64,000 bases of DNA from Thermohalobaculum sp039180675 (GCA_039180675.1 JBCDDC010000024.1:1-64000), one strand, 5' to 3'; numbered from the stretch's first letter, positions 17,875 to 26,769 are shown. Notes: generated from the sequence alone by a model not told the origin. Translations and numbers: made by a program.

Positions 17875-18453
17875 TTACTGCTTGATCGCTTCCATCTCGA
17901 TGATGACCTCGACCTCATCACCGACGATGCCGCCGAGAGCGTAGGTCATCCCGAAGTTGGAGCGTTTGACGACACCGCGGCCGGAGATGCCGAGGGTCTG
18001 CTGCTTATGCCCGAACGGGTAGACCCCGCTCTTATTCAGGGTGACGTCGAGCGTGATGGGTTGGGTGACGCCAAGCAGGGTCAGATCACCCGTGACTGTG
18101 CCTTTGTTCTCCCCGGTCACTTCGCCGCCCGTTGCAGTAAAGGTCATCTCAGGGAAAGCGCTGACGTTCAGGAAATCCGCGTTCTTCACGTGGCCGTCGC
18201 GGGCATCGTGGTTCGTGAAAACGCTGGCGGTCGGGACCGTGACATTCACATCCGAGAGGGTCTGGGTCTCTTCGTCGAACACGAACGACCCCGAGACCTC
18301 GGTGAATTGTCCAAATGTGCGAGCGAAGCCGATATGCATGACCCAGAAACCGACGACCGTGTGGGCTGGGTCAATCTTGTAGGTGGCGGGCTGTGCCTTT
18401 GCGACGCCGCCGATCAGTGCGAGGACGAGGGCGGATTTTATGAGCAGGTTCAT
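17875..18453 (-). CDS. YceI family periplasmic protein
   Basis: A 192-residue exported protein of the YceI (lipocalin-like, polyisoprenoid-binding) family. Signal peptide 'LIKSALVLALIGGVAKAQ' (cleavage near residue 20), then the typical 'YKIDPAHTVVGFWVMHIGFA', 'DGHVKNADFLNVSAFPEMTF' and 'VTGDLTLLGVTQPITLDVTL' motifs. Members bind isoprenoids or amphiphiles, and some are alkaline- or stress-induced. It converges with the ATPase gene. Confidence 0.95.
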   Translation of the reverse strand: MNLLIKSALVLALIGGVAKAQPATYKIDPAHTVVGFWVMHIGFARTFGQFTEVSGSFVFDEETQTLSDVNVTVPTASVFTNHDARDGHVKNADFLNVSAFPEMTFTATGGEVTGENKGTVTGDLTLLGVTQPITLDVTLNKSGVYPFGHKQQTLGISGRGVVKRSNFGMTYALGGIVGDEVEVIIEMEAIKQ

Positions 18454-18540
18454 CGATATCTCCCAGGTTCATGATCTCGGGGTGATGTAATGTCAGACCC
18501 GCATTTGCCAACACTGGCCTTGCGATTGATGGCTTCGTTC

Positions 18541-18597
18541 GGCGACTACACCACTGCGTGAGAATGCTATAGGCTCTGTTGCTATTGAGCAGTCGCC
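18541..18597 (+). promoter_or_regulatory. Candidate structured leader upstream of metA
   Basis: In the 190-base gap before metA, GGCGACT (18541-18547) and AGTCGCC (18591-18597) form a 7-bp stem around 43 bases, itself containing CTATAGGCTC and GCTATTGAGC. Alphaproteobacterial metA genes often carry a SAM-II riboswitch, but I do not see its consensus here. Function unproven; low confidence. Confidence 0.25.
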
Positions 18598-18642
18598 CGC
18601 TTAATCCAGCAAAGCGAAACTTGAAGTTCAAGGGTCTGCAAG

Positions 18643-19581
18643 ATGCCGATCAAGATACCTGCTAATCTGCCTGCCTATGACATCCTCACACACGAGGGTG
18701 TGATGGTGATGGCCGAGGCGGATGCGGCGCGTCAGGATATCCGGCCACTGCAAATCGGCCTTTTGAACCTGATGCCGATGAAGGTGCAGACCGAAACGCA
18801 GATCGCCCGGCTGATCGGCGCGACCCCGCTGCAGATCGAACTCACGCTGATCAAGATGTCGGAGCATGAGAGCAAGACCACCTCGCATGCGCACATGGAG
18901 GCGTTCTACACGACCTTCCGTGAGGCGAAGGCGCGCAAGTTCGACGGGTTGATCATCACCGGTGCGCCGATAGAGCATCTGCCGTTCGAGGATGTCGACT
19001 ATTGGCCCGAGCTTTGCGAGATCTTCGAGTGGACCCAGACCAATGTGCACTGCACATACGCGATCTGTTGGGGCGCGCAGGCGATGCTGAACCACTTCCA
19101 CGGTGTCGAGAAGCATCCCCTGCCGAAAAAGGCGTTCGGATGCTTCCGCCACCGGGTGCTGAAGCCGACCTCGACCTACCTTCGCGGGTTTTCGGATCAC
19201 TTCGTGGTGCCGGTCAGCCGCTGGACTGAGGTGCGGGAGGAGGATATCCGGGCCAAGAGCGGGCTGGAGTTGATCGTACGCTCCCGCGAGGTCGGGCCCT
19301 GCCTGATCGAGGATGCGGCGCACCGGGCGCTCTACATGTTCAACCACCTCGAATACGACTCGACCACGCTCAAGGACGAGTACGATCGGGATGTCGCGAA
19401 GGGCGATCCGATCGAGATCCCCGTCAACTACTTCCCAAAGGATGATCCGTCTCAGATACCGGAGAACCGCTGGCGCAGCCACGCGCATCTGTTGTTCGGG
19501 AACTGGATCAACTACATCTATCAGACGACACCTTACGAGATTGAGGCGATCGGTGCGGCGGAGCGCCAAAAGGTCGCCTGA
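18643..19581 (+). CDS. metA: Homoserine O-acyltransferase (predicted acetyltransferase)
   Basis: Activates homoserine for methionine synthesis; 312 residues, MetA (glutamine-amidotransferase-like) family. The nucleophile lies in 'HCTYAICWGAQAMLNHF' (Cys about residue 142), with His/Glu in 'YMFNHLEYD'. In the acyl-CoA pocket the sequence is 'ITGAPIEHLPFEDVDYW': Glu follows GAPI where E. coli MetA has Gly. Glu at this position is associated with acetyl-CoA rather than succinyl-CoA use in MetA enzymes. The start begins the canonical 'MPIKIPANLPAYDIL'. Confidence 0.95.
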   Translation: MPIKIPANLPAYDILTHEGVMVMAEADAARQDIRPLQIGLLNLMPMKVQTETQIARLIGATPLQIELTLIKMSEHESKTTSHAHMEAFYTTFREAKARKFDGLIITGAPIEHLPFEDVDYWPELCEIFEWTQTNVHCTYAICWGAQAMLNHFHGVEKHPLPKKAFGCFRHRVLKPTSTYLRGFSDHFVVPVSRWTEVREEDIRAKSGLELIVRSREVGPCLIEDAAHRALYMFNHLEYDSTTLKDEYDRDVAKGDPIEIPVNYFPKDDPSQIPENRWRSHAHLLFGNWINYIYQTTPYEIEAIGAAERQKVA

Positions 19582-19719
19582 CGGGCGGCGCGGGCGCGTC
19601 TTAGCCTTTTGTGAGACGATCCGCATATCGTGGCCCATGCGCATCACAGCCGCCGGAGCACCCTTGCGATATGCGTAAAGGCCCATAGATCTCAGACTGT
19701 TGGAGCGATGGAGCGATTG

Positions 19720-20667
19720 ATGATCAGCAGACGCACTGCGATTTTGGGGGGAACAGCGCTAGGCCTTGCGGGTGTGATTGCCGCTTGCACTGCAGGCCCG
19801 AGCTATGATGCTTCCGAGGCCGCGCGCCTCTATCCCCCGATCGGGCGCTTCGTCACCCTGCCTGACGGCCGCAAGGTGCATTACTGGGAGCAGGGAAGCG
19901 GCCAGCCGCTGATTCTGGTCCACGGTGCAAGCGGCAATCTGCGCGATTGGACGTTTTCCATTGCTCCGAAACTCGCCAAGGATTTCCGAGTGATCGCGTT
20001 TGATCGACCCGGTTTCGGCTACACCGATCGCGATCTGGTCAGGGGCTGGGACCCGGCCGTCCAGGCGCGGACGCTTTATCTTGCCTCACGAGAGATCGGT
20101 GTCGAGCAACCGATCATTGTTGGGCACTCCTGGGGTGGTGCGCTCGCACTCGCCTGGGCAATCCAGTACCCGGATGAGACGCGGGGCGTCGTTCCCGTCT
20201 CAGGCGTCTCCATGCCCTATCGGGGTACGGCGAAGGTGTTCCGCACGCTCGGCCTCGATGGCGTGGTTGTCAGCGCCTACACGAATTACATGAAGCGGGT
20301 AGCCGCAAGTGGTGGGATCGACCGCTTCGTTGCGCGGGTCTTCCGGCCGATGCAGCCGCCTGAGGGGTATCTCGACTATGTCGGTGCCCCGCTTGCCCTG
20401 CGCGATGACACGTTGGCGGCGAACACCGCGGATATCCAGTTCGTCAACATCGCGCTTGAGCGGATGGTGCAGGACTACCCGACCCTGAAACCCAGGGTGT
20501 CGATCATCCATGGGCGTCAGGATTTCGTCTCCGCAAGCCACCACGCCGTGCCACTGGCGCAGCTTATTCCGGGGGCGCGGCTCAATCTGCTGAACGGGGT
20601 CGGCCATATGGCGCATCACGCCGACAGCGATGCAATCCGCTCTGCCGCACTTGGGATGGTTGCGTAA
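19720..20667 (+). CDS. Alpha/beta hydrolase, Tat/lipoprotein-type export signal
   Basis: A 315-residue serine hydrolase. The N-terminus 'MISRRTAILGGTALGLAG' has twin Arg, then 'VIAACTAG' reads as a lipobox (Cys about residue 20), so it is probably a Tat-exported lipoprotein. Catalytic elements: nucleophile elbow 'GHSWGG', oxyanion 'LVHGASGN', acid in 'IHGRQDFVSA' and 'VGHMAHH' histidine. The ATG at 19720 has GGAG six bases upstream; ATG 19708 would add four residues. The substrate is unknown (haloalkane dehalogenase/epoxide hydrolase-like fold). Confidence 0.85.
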   Translation: MISRRTAILGGTALGLAGVIAACTAGPSYDASEAARLYPPIGRFVTLPDGRKVHYWEQGSGQPLILVHGASGNLRDWTFSIAPKLAKDFRVIAFDRPGFGYTDRDLVRGWDPAVQARTLYLASREIGVEQPIIVGHSWGGALALAWAIQYPDETRGVVPVSGVSMPYRGTAKVFRTLGLDGVVVSAYTNYMKRVAASGGIDRFVARVFRPMQPPEGYLDYVGAPLALRDDTLAANTADIQFVNIALERMVQDYPTLKPRVSIIHGRQDFVSASHHAVPLAQLIPGARLNLLNGVGHMAHHADSDAIRSAALGMVA

Positions 20668-20711
20668 GCCCCTGACGCCGCCTACTCTGCGATCCAAGCA
20701 GGGGACGCGGC

Positions 20712-21599
20712 ATGGCAGACAAGGCAAAACCGTTCGAGGGGGCGATCAGCGGGTTCTTCGAGGAGGCGTTTCCGAAGAAGCTTCGCAAACGGGTCGAGGA
20801 GGCCCGGAAGAACGACGTCCTCGCAGCCAGCTATCCCTATCCGAAACGCCTGCCTCGCGAGACCTATAACGAGGCCTACAAGCTGCTCCAGATCGAGCTG
20901 GTGAAGCTGCAGTCATGGGTCATCGAGACCGGGCAGCGGGTGGTGCTGGTGTTCGAGGGCCGCGACGCGGCGGGTAAGGGTGGCACGATAAAACGCTTCA
21001 CCGAGAACCTGAACCCGCGGGTGGCGAAGGTGGTCGCGCTCCCCAAGCCCACGGAAGTCGAGCGCGGGCAGTGGTATTTCCAGCGCTACATCGATCATCT
21101 GCCGACCAAGGGTGAGATCGTGCTCTTTGACCGGAGCTGGTACAACCGGGCCGTTGTCGAGCGGGTCTTCGGCTTCTCCAGCGAGGTGGAGCGCGAGGTT
21201 TTCTTCCGCCAGGTCACCGAGTTCGAGCATGCGCTGGTGCAGGACGGCCTGCATCTCTTCAAGATCTGGCTGAGCTGCGGGCGGGGTGAGCAGATGCGGC
21301 GCATGCTGGCCCGCGAATCCGACCCGCTCAAACAGTGGAAGTTGAGCCCGATCGATGTGAAGGGTCTGAGTAAGTGGGACGACTACAGCGAGGCGATCCG
21401 CGATATGTTTCTGCGTTCCGAAAGCGATCATGCGCCCTGGCACATCGTGCGCGCCGACGACAAGCGCCGTGCCCGGATAGGCGCGATCAGGCTTGTACTC
21501 AGCACTTTCGACTATGCGCATAAGGACCCGGCAGTGGCCTGTGAGCCCGACGCGAAAATCGTCGTCGCACCGACCTTTGAAGAAGAGCCGGACAGGTGA
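20712..21599 (+). CDS. ppk2: Polyphosphate kinase 2
   Basis: Uses polyphosphate to phosphorylate nucleoside diphosphates (or the reverse); 295 residues, single-domain PPK2. Walker A 'EGRDAAGKGGTIKRF', Walker B and lid region 'DRSWYNRAVVERVFGF', and 'RESDPLKQWKLSPIDVK' are canonical. Length and 'YNEAYKLLQIELVKLQSWV' match class I PPK2. The stop is part of a GTGA overlapping a possible GTG start of the next gene. Link to PPi metabolism genes (hppA/ppa) nearby is thematic only. Confidence 0.94.
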   Translation: MADKAKPFEGAISGFFEEAFPKKLRKRVEEARKNDVLAASYPYPKRLPRETYNEAYKLLQIELVKLQSWVIETGQRVVLVFEGRDAAGKGGTIKRFTENLNPRVAKVVALPKPTEVERGQWYFQRYIDHLPTKGEIVLFDRSWYNRAVVERVFGFSSEVEREVFFRQVTEFEHALVQDGLHLFKIWLSCGRGEQMRRMLARESDPLKQWKLSPIDVKGLSKWDDYSEAIRDMFLRSESDHAPWHIVRADDKRRARIGAIRLVLSTFDYAHKDPAVACEPDAKIVVAPTFEEEPDR

Positions 21600-21613
21600 G
21601 CGGGAAGCGGAGC

Positions 21614-22567
21614 ATGGTTGACCCGAGATACCAGCCAGTCGATGCCTCGGTCACACCGCGCTTTGCGGATGTGGCGACCTTCTTGCGTACGCGGCGGGTG
21701 GAGATGTCGGCGGAGATCGATATCGGCCTCGTCGGTGTGCCCTTCGATATCGGGCTCAACTACCGCTCTGGCCCGCGCGAGGCGCCGGGGGCGGTGCGTC
21801 ACGCCTCGCGCCTGATCCGCAATGTGCATGCCGTCAGCGGGGTAGCGCCCTACGCGCGCTGCAACGTTGCCGATCTGGGCGATGCGCCGGTCAATCCGCT
21901 GAGCCTGGAAGAGAGCATCGCGGGCATTCAGGCGTTTTATGAACGGCTGAAGGGGCTGGAGATCCGCCCTGTCTCGATCGGCGGGGACCATACGATACCA
22001 ACCCCGATCCTGCGGGCCCTGGCTGCGGAGAGGCCTGTCGCACTGGTCCAGATCGACAGCCATGCGGATATTCTGGATGAGATGTGCGGTACCAGGATCA
22101 ACCACGCGACCTTCATGCGCCGGGCGGTCGAGGAAAGGCTGATCGACCCGAACCGGGTGATCCAGATCGGGCTCAGAGGCTCGCGCTTCCAGGCCGACGA
22201 TATCCAATGGGGGATCGATCAGGGGTTCACCGCCATCACCTATGACGATTACGAGGAAATGGGCCGGGCGACGGTCATCGCGAAAATGCGCGAGGTCGTG
22301 GGCGAATGCCCCGCCTATCTGACGCTAGATATCGACGGGCTGGACCCGAGCCATTGCCCTGGCACGCCTGTGCCGGAGATCGGTGGGATCACGCCGAGAG
22401 ATGCGCAGGTGATCATCCGCGCGCTGGAGGGTGTGGATCTGATCGGGGCGGATATCTGCGAGGTCGCGCCCTGCTACGACCCGACCGGAATCACCAGCGT
22501 GACGGCGGCAAACCTGATGTTCGAGATGGTCTGCGTGATCGCGACGGCGATCGACCGGCAGCGGTGA
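21614..22567 (+). CDS. speB: Agmatinase / ureohydrolase
   Basis: Mn2+-dependent ureohydrolase, expected to convert agmatine to putrescine and urea; 317 residues. All metal-binding motifs are present: 'SIGGDHTIPTPIL', 'VQIDSHADILDEM' and 'LTLDIDGLDPSHCPGTPVPE'. Substrate assignment within the arginase/agmatinase/guanidinobutyrase family is by similarity only. An earlier GTG at 21596 overlaps the ppk2 stop (GTGA) and would add six residues; the ATG at 21614 with GCGGAG before it is preferred. Confidence 0.88.
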   Translation: MVDPRYQPVDASVTPRFADVATFLRTRRVEMSAEIDIGLVGVPFDIGLNYRSGPREAPGAVRHASRLIRNVHAVSGVAPYARCNVADLGDAPVNPLSLEESIAGIQAFYERLKGLEIRPVSIGGDHTIPTPILRALAAERPVALVQIDSHADILDEMCGTRINHATFMRRAVEERLIDPNRVIQIGLRGSRFQADDIQWGIDQGFTAITYDDYEEMGRATVIAKMREVVGECPAYLTLDIDGLDPSHCPGTPVPEIGGITPRDAQVIIRALEGVDLIGADICEVAPCYDPTGITSVTAANLMFEMVCVIATAIDRQR

Positions 22568-22573
22568 ACCAGA

Positions 22574-22674
22574 CGGAATGCGGGCCGGTGGCCCGCATGC
22601 GCCTTTTGCGGGCGCGCCCCATCCGGGACGCGCGGCCCCCTCCCTGACCCTCCCCCATCAGGGGAGGGGACGCC
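22574..22674. repeat. Palindromic intergenic repeat, copy 2
   Basis: Between the convergent stops of speB (22567) and tyrS (22685). ATGCGGGCC-GGT-GGCCCGCAT is a perfect 9-bp stem with a 3-base loop, then TGCGGGCGCGCCCCATCC, then CCCTCCCC-CATCA-GGGGAGGG. The order hairpin / GGGCGCGCCCC.ATCC / C-run-G-run hairpin repeats that of 3448-3526. Confidence 0.55.
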
Positions 22675-22684
22675 AGGCCCTGGA

Positions 22685-23923
22685 TCAGACGAGCTTTGCC
22701 AGTGCGTGGCGCTTTTTGCCGGCGGTGAGCTTGAGCGGCTCGGCGAAGCGCTCCGCCGTCAGTATTTCGCCGGGATCGGTGGCGGGGTGATCGTCGATCC
22801 GCGCGCCGCCGCCTGCGATCAGGCGCTTGGCCTCCTTACCTGATCCCGCGAGGCCCGCGCGGACGAAGAGCTGGGCGGTAGAGATGCCGTCGCTTAGATC
22901 GGCGGCCGGGATTTCGATGGTTGGCAGATCCGCACCCGCACCGCCCGCTTCGAAGGTTTCTACCGCCGTTTGAGCGGCCGTCGCAGCAGCTTCCTTGCCG
23001 TGGGCGAGTGCAGTTACCTCGTTGGCGAGGACTTTCTTTGCCTCGTTTAGCTCTTGACCCTCGAGCTTTTCCAGCCGGGCGATCTCGACCATCGGCAGTT
23101 CGGTGTAGAGGCGCAGGAACCGGCCCACATCGGCATCCAGGGTATTGCGCCAGAATTGCCAGAACTCGTAGGGGCTCAGCATGTCGGCATTTAGCCAAAT
23201 AGCGCCGGATGCGGATTTGCCCATCTTCGAGCCGTCCGCCTTGGTCAGGAGGGGTGAAGTCAGGCCCCAGACCTGGGTGTCCAACATGCGCCGAGTCAGC
23301 TCGATCCCATTGACGATGTTGCCCCACTGGTCGGATCCGCCCATCTGGAGCCGGCAGCCGTAGCGGCGGTTCAGTTCCATGAAGTCGTAGGCCTGCAGGA
23401 TCATGTAGTTGAACTCGAGGAAGCTGAGGCTCTGCTCCCGGTCCAGCCGCGATTTGACGCTTTCGAAGCTCAGCATCCGATTGACCGAGAAATGTCGCCC
23501 CACATCGCGCAGGAAAGCGAGGTAGTTCAGGTCGTCCAGCCACTCGGCATTGTTCGCCATATCGGCGACTGCGAAGTCGATGTAGTTCGCGAAGACGCCC
23601 TTGATGCCGGCGATATTCGCGTCGATCTGCTCATTGGTCATCAGCGTGCGTTCGTCGGCGCGGAAGCTGGGGTCGCCCACTTTCGACGTGCCGCCGCCCA
23701 TAAGAACGATCGGCCGGTGGCCGGTCTTCTGCAGCCAGCGCAGCATCATGATCTGCATGAGGCTGCCGACATGCAGCGAGGTCGCGGTTGCGTCAAACCC
23801 GATATAGCCGGGGACAGCGCCGGACATGAGAGCCTGGTCGAGCCCCTCCATATCGGTGCAGTCCTGGAGAAACCCGCGCTCGATCATCACGCGCAGGAAC
23901 TCCGATTTCGGCTGGTGGGTCAT
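22685..23923 (-). CDS. tyrS: Tyrosyl-tRNA synthetase
   Basis: Charges tRNA-Tyr; 412 residues. The class I HIGH-equivalent is 'ATSLHVGSLMQIMMLRWL', and the KMSKS-equivalent is 'DGSKMGKSASGAIWL'. The C-terminal S4 RNA-binding domain is visible: 'FVRAGLAGSGKEAKRLIAGG' to 'LKLTAGKKRHALAKL'. Start ATG at 23923 with GAGAGG upstream. Divergent from anmK. Confidence 0.97.
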   Translation of the reverse strand: MTHQPKSEFLRVMIERGFLQDCTDMEGLDQALMSGAVPGYIGFDATATSLHVGSLMQIMMLRWLQKTGHRPIVLMGGGTSKVGDPSFRADERTLMTNEQIDANIAGIKGVFANYIDFAVADMANNAEWLDDLNYLAFLRDVGRHFSVNRMLSFESVKSRLDREQSLSFLEFNYMILQAYDFMELNRRYGCRLQMGGSDQWGNIVNGIELTRRMLDTQVWGLTSPLLTKADGSKMGKSASGAIWLNADMLSPYEFWQFWRNTLDADVGRFLRLYTELPMVEIARLEKLEGQELNEAKKVLANEVTALAHGKEAAATAAQTAVETFEAGGAGADLPTIEIPAADLSDGISTAQLFVRAGLAGSGKEAKRLIAGGGARIDDHPATDPGEILTAERFAEPLKLTAGKKRHALAKLV

Positions 23924-23994
23924 CGGATCCTCTCGTATGGGTTGGAGCGCGTCTCATAGCGGAGGGACCGGTGGAAGGAAAGAGAGGGATCGCC

Positions 23995-25218
23995 GTGGGA
24001 TCGGGCCAGCCGATCTGGGCCCTGGGCTTCATGACCGGAACCTCGATGGATGGCGTGGACGCGGCCGTGCTGCTGACCGATGGCGAGACCTTGGAGATGT
24101 TCGGGCCGTCCCACTCCATCCCGTTCGGGGAGGCGCAGATAGCGGGTCTTCGCACCGCTATCGATTGGTGCGCGGACCACTGGCCGAACAACGGGAAGCT
24201 GCGGGCGAAGGCGGATCTCTGGGACATCGCGGAGTTGCGGTTGGCCGATGAGTTGCTGGTCGCAGCCCATGTCGAGGCGAGTGACGCGATCATGTCGCGC
24301 TTTCATGACCGTCCGGATAAGCTTGGACCCGCCTGGCAGCACCGCGTCTTCGAACGGGCTGAACGGATCGAGCTGATTGGCTTTCACGGGCAGACCGTGC
24401 TGCACCGGCCGGAAGAAGGCTACACGCTGCAGATCGGCGATGGTGCGCTGTTGGCCGAGGAGTCGCCCTTAAACACTCCGGTGATCCACGATTTCCGTGC
24501 CGCTGATATGGCGGCGGGTGGGGAGGGCGCGCCGCTCGCGCCCTTCTATCATTTCGCTCTGGCTCGGAAGATCGAGGCCGAGGCGCCGGTGGCCTTTCTC
24601 AATATCGGCGGGGTCGGCAACGTCACCTGGGTCGATCCGAGCCGTGCCGCACCAGAGGAGGATGGCGCCCTCATGGCCTTTGACACCGGGCCCGGCAATG
24701 CCCTGGTTGACGATTGGATGGCGCGGAAGACCGGGATGGCGATCGACCAGGATGGTCAGGCCGCCGCCGAGGGAACGATCCGGCTGGACCGGCTGCGCAG
24801 CAACTACGCTGAGGGGTACCTCTCCCGCCTTCCGCCAAAATCTCTCGACCGGAATGAGTTCGCGGGCGTGTTGTCGGCGATTGAAGGGCTCAGCATCGCA
24901 GATGGCGCCGCGACGCTCGCTCATTTCACGGTAGAATGCGTGGTGCGGAGTCAGACCCACATGCCGAGCAAACCCTCCCGCTGGTTGGTCTGCGGTGGCG
25001 GGCGGCACAATCGCACCATGATGAAGATGCTGGGCGAACGGCTCGACGCGCCGGTCGAGCCGGTGGAGGCGGTCGGGCTCGATGGCGATATGCTGGAGGC
25101 CCAGGCCTTCGCATACCTTGCCGTGCGTGTCCTGAGGGGCCTGCCGACATCGGCGCCCTCCACCACTGGGTGCAGGACGCCGGTCTGCGGCGGGCAGATC
25201 AGCTATCCGCCTGAATGA
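23995..25218 (+). CDS. anmK: Anhydro-N-acetylmuramic acid kinase
   Basis: Phosphorylates and cleaves 1,6-anhydroMurNAc during cell wall recycling. 407 residues from the GTG at 23995, which has GAGAGGGA five bases upstream; an alternative GTG at 23971 adds eight. The sugar-kinase (ASKHA) phosphate-binding motif 'FMTGTSMDGVDAAVLLTDG' is at the N-terminus, followed by 'GFHGQTVLHRPEEGYTLQIG', 'NIGGVGNVTW' and 'FDTGPGNALVDDW', and near the end 'LVCGGGRHNRTMMKML'. Divergent neighbour of tyrS, a common arrangement in Rhodobacterales. Confidence 0.92.
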   Translation: MGSGQPIWALGFMTGTSMDGVDAAVLLTDGETLEMFGPSHSIPFGEAQIAGLRTAIDWCADHWPNNGKLRAKADLWDIAELRLADELLVAAHVEASDAIMSRFHDRPDKLGPAWQHRVFERAERIELIGFHGQTVLHRPEEGYTLQIGDGALLAEESPLNTPVIHDFRAADMAAGGEGAPLAPFYHFALARKIEAEAPVAFLNIGGVGNVTWVDPSRAAPEEDGALMAFDTGPGNALVDDWMARKTGMAIDQDGQAAAEGTIRLDRLRSNYAEGYLSRLPPKSLDRNEFAGVLSAIEGLSIADGAATLAHFTVECVVRSQTHMPSKPSRWLVCGGGRHNRTMMKMLGERLDAPVEPVEAVGLDGDMLEAQAFAYLAVRVLRGLPTSAPSTTGCRTPVCGGQISYPPE

Positions 25219-25222
25219 GCGC

Positions 25223-25747
25223 TCAGGCAGCGGCCGTCAGATCGCCCCGCGCGGGATAGTTGTTCTCGACGACGAATTTCAGGCCGCCCAAAAGCTTGCC
25301 GAAATCCGGCCGGGTGAAGGGCGCGCTTTGCGTCTGGGCGAAGAAGACCGTCCCGTCGGGGCGGATCACGAAAAGCCCGGGCTCGGCGAAGAGGGCGGGC
25401 TCTGCGGAGCCTTCGCGCGCCGACGAGATGTAGAGATCCCACTCACGGGCGGACGCCTCGGACTGGCTGTAACCGATGGCGAGATGCTCGGTGGCGATCT
25501 CGGCCAGCGTATCGCGGGCGCGTTTCTCGTCATCCATGGAAACTGCAACGACATCGATCCCCTGTTCGGTCGCTTGCCCGATCAGGGCGTCAACCTCCTG
25601 CATGTAGGTTTTGCAGATCGGGCAGTGCTTGCCGCGATAGAAGATGATGACAGTGAAATTCTCCGGATTCCGGTCGGCCAGGGTCCAGGTGCCGCCTGAG
25701 AGGAGCGGGACGGACAGGGCCGGGGCTTGGGTGCGGGGCAGGGGCAT
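25223..25747 (-). CDS. Peroxiredoxin-like (AhpC/TSA) protein
   Basis: A 174-residue thioredoxin-fold protein. The active region 'FYRGKHCPICKTYMQEV' has a CxxC motif where 2-Cys peroxiredoxins have Thr-x-x-Cys, so it could be a peroxiredoxin-like oxidoreductase of the AhpC/TSA superfamily. Later segments 'DEKRARDTLAEIA' and 'GLFVIRPDGTVFFA' are typical. It probably reduces peroxides in the cytoplasm. The stop lies 5 bases from the convergent anmK stop. Confidence 0.82.
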   Translation of the reverse strand: MPLPRTQAPALSVPLLSGGTWTLADRNPENFTVIIFYRGKHCPICKTYMQEVDALIGQATEQGIDVVAVSMDDEKRARDTLAEIATEHLAIGYSQSEASAREWDLYISSAREGSAEPALFAEPGLFVIRPDGTVFFAQTQSAPFTRPDFGKLLGGLKFVVENNYPARGDLTAAA

Positions 25748-25924
25748 CGGTGTCTCCTCGTTTTTGCCGGCTGATCGCGGCGTATTCCGTTACGTAAGGA
25801 CTTCGTGCGGACTTACCAGCCGCACGCGGATGATCGGACCCCAGCCTCGATTTTGTGAGGAGCTGTGATGTGTTCTCCGGCCAACCCCTCCCCATCTGAG
25901 TTGGGCACGAATTGGAGAAACACG

Positions 25925-26122
25925 ATGCGCCACATTCTGATCGCAGGAACCATGCTTCTGATGACCACCAGCGCCGCCTTGGCGACCGGGGCGGGAGAGC
26001 CGCTCGGCGAGTTCAAGGGCAAAGGGCTGTTCTCGTCGCTCTTCTCCGACGAGCGGGCCGATGAGGAGAAATCCAGCCAGCCTGAACAGGCAAAGGACGG
26101 TGAAGAAGGCGAGACCCGCTAG
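25925..26122 (+). CDS. Small exported protein of unknown function
   Basis: A 65-residue protein with a clear signal peptide 'MRHILIAGTMLLMTTSAALA' and a short acidic, charged mature part ending in 'GEEGETR'. GGAG lies eight bases before the ATG. No family is recognised. Its TAG overlaps the minus-strand hydrolase TAG within the palindrome CTAG (26119-26122). Confidence 0.6.
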   Translation: MRHILIAGTMLLMTTSAALATGAGEPLGEFKGKGLFSSLFSDERADEEKSSQPEQAKDGEEGETR

Positions 26123-26769
26123 CGCCCGCCCTGTTCGCGGCGCATCACCACGTAGTCTTTCGTCGTCTGGATCATCTCTTCCAGACCGGGGTCGAAGAAG
26201 TGGTTGGCCCCCTCGACGATCGTGTGGGTGATGGTGATACCCTTCTGTGCCTTGAGCTTTGCCGCGAGCTTCTCGACATCCTCCATCGGTGCGATCCGGT
26301 CGTTATCGCCGTTGATGATGAGGCCGGACGAAGGGCAGGGCGCGAGAAAGCTGAAATCGTACATATTCGCGGGCGGTGAGGCCGAGATGAAGCCGTTGAT
26401 CTCGGGCCGGCGCATCAGAAGCTGCATTCCGATCCAGGCGCCGAAGGAGAAACCGGCCACCCAGCAGGCTTTCGCCGCTGGATGCAGTGCCTGGAGATAG
26501 TCGAGCGCCGAGGCGGCGTCCGACAACTCCCCAACGCCCTGGTCGAACTCCCCCTGGCTGCGACCGACCCCGCGGAAATTGAAGCGCAGGACCGTGAAGC
26601 CGAGCTCCTTGAACGCATAGTGGAGTGCGTAGGTCACCCGGTTGTTCATGTTGCCGCCGAATTGCGGATGGGGGTGCAGGATCAGCGCAATCGGCGCTTC
26701 CTTGTCGTCCAGGGGATGATAGCGGCCTTCGAGGCGGCCTTCCGGCCCCGGGAAAATGACTTCTGGCAT
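26119..26769 (-). CDS. Alpha/beta hydrolase (dienelactone-type)
   Basis: A 216-residue cytoplasmic alpha/beta hydrolase. 'ALILHPHPQFGGNMNNRV' (oxyanion side), 'RFNFRGVGRSQGEFDQG', nucleophile 'VAGFSFGAWIGMQLL' (Ser in GFSFG), acid 'IINGDNDRIAPM' and 'EGANHFFDPGLEEM' form the catalytic set. This arrangement is the small 'alpha/beta hydrolase' family seen beside suf genes in many Alphaproteobacteria. Substrate unknown. Divergent from iscR with 216 bases between. Confidence 0.88.
   Translation of the reverse strand: MPEVIFPGPEGRLEGRYHPLDDKEAPIALILHPHPQFGGNMNNRVTYALHYAFKELGFTVLRFNFRGVGRSQGEFDQGVGELSDAASALDYLQALHPAAKACWVAGFSFGAWIGMQLLMRRPEINGFISASPPANMYDFSFLAPCPSSGLIINGDNDRIAPMEDVEKLAAKLKAQKGITITHTIVEGANHFFDPGLEEMIQTTKDYVVMRREQGGR

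Noticed and set aside
18454..18642. SAM-II riboswitch upstream of metA
   Set aside because: Expected in this class, but its consensus is not visible; only a generic stem is present.
25790..25797. TTACGTAA palindrome upstream of the peroxiredoxin
   Set aside because: Eight bases only and no promoter pair; too short to call an operator.
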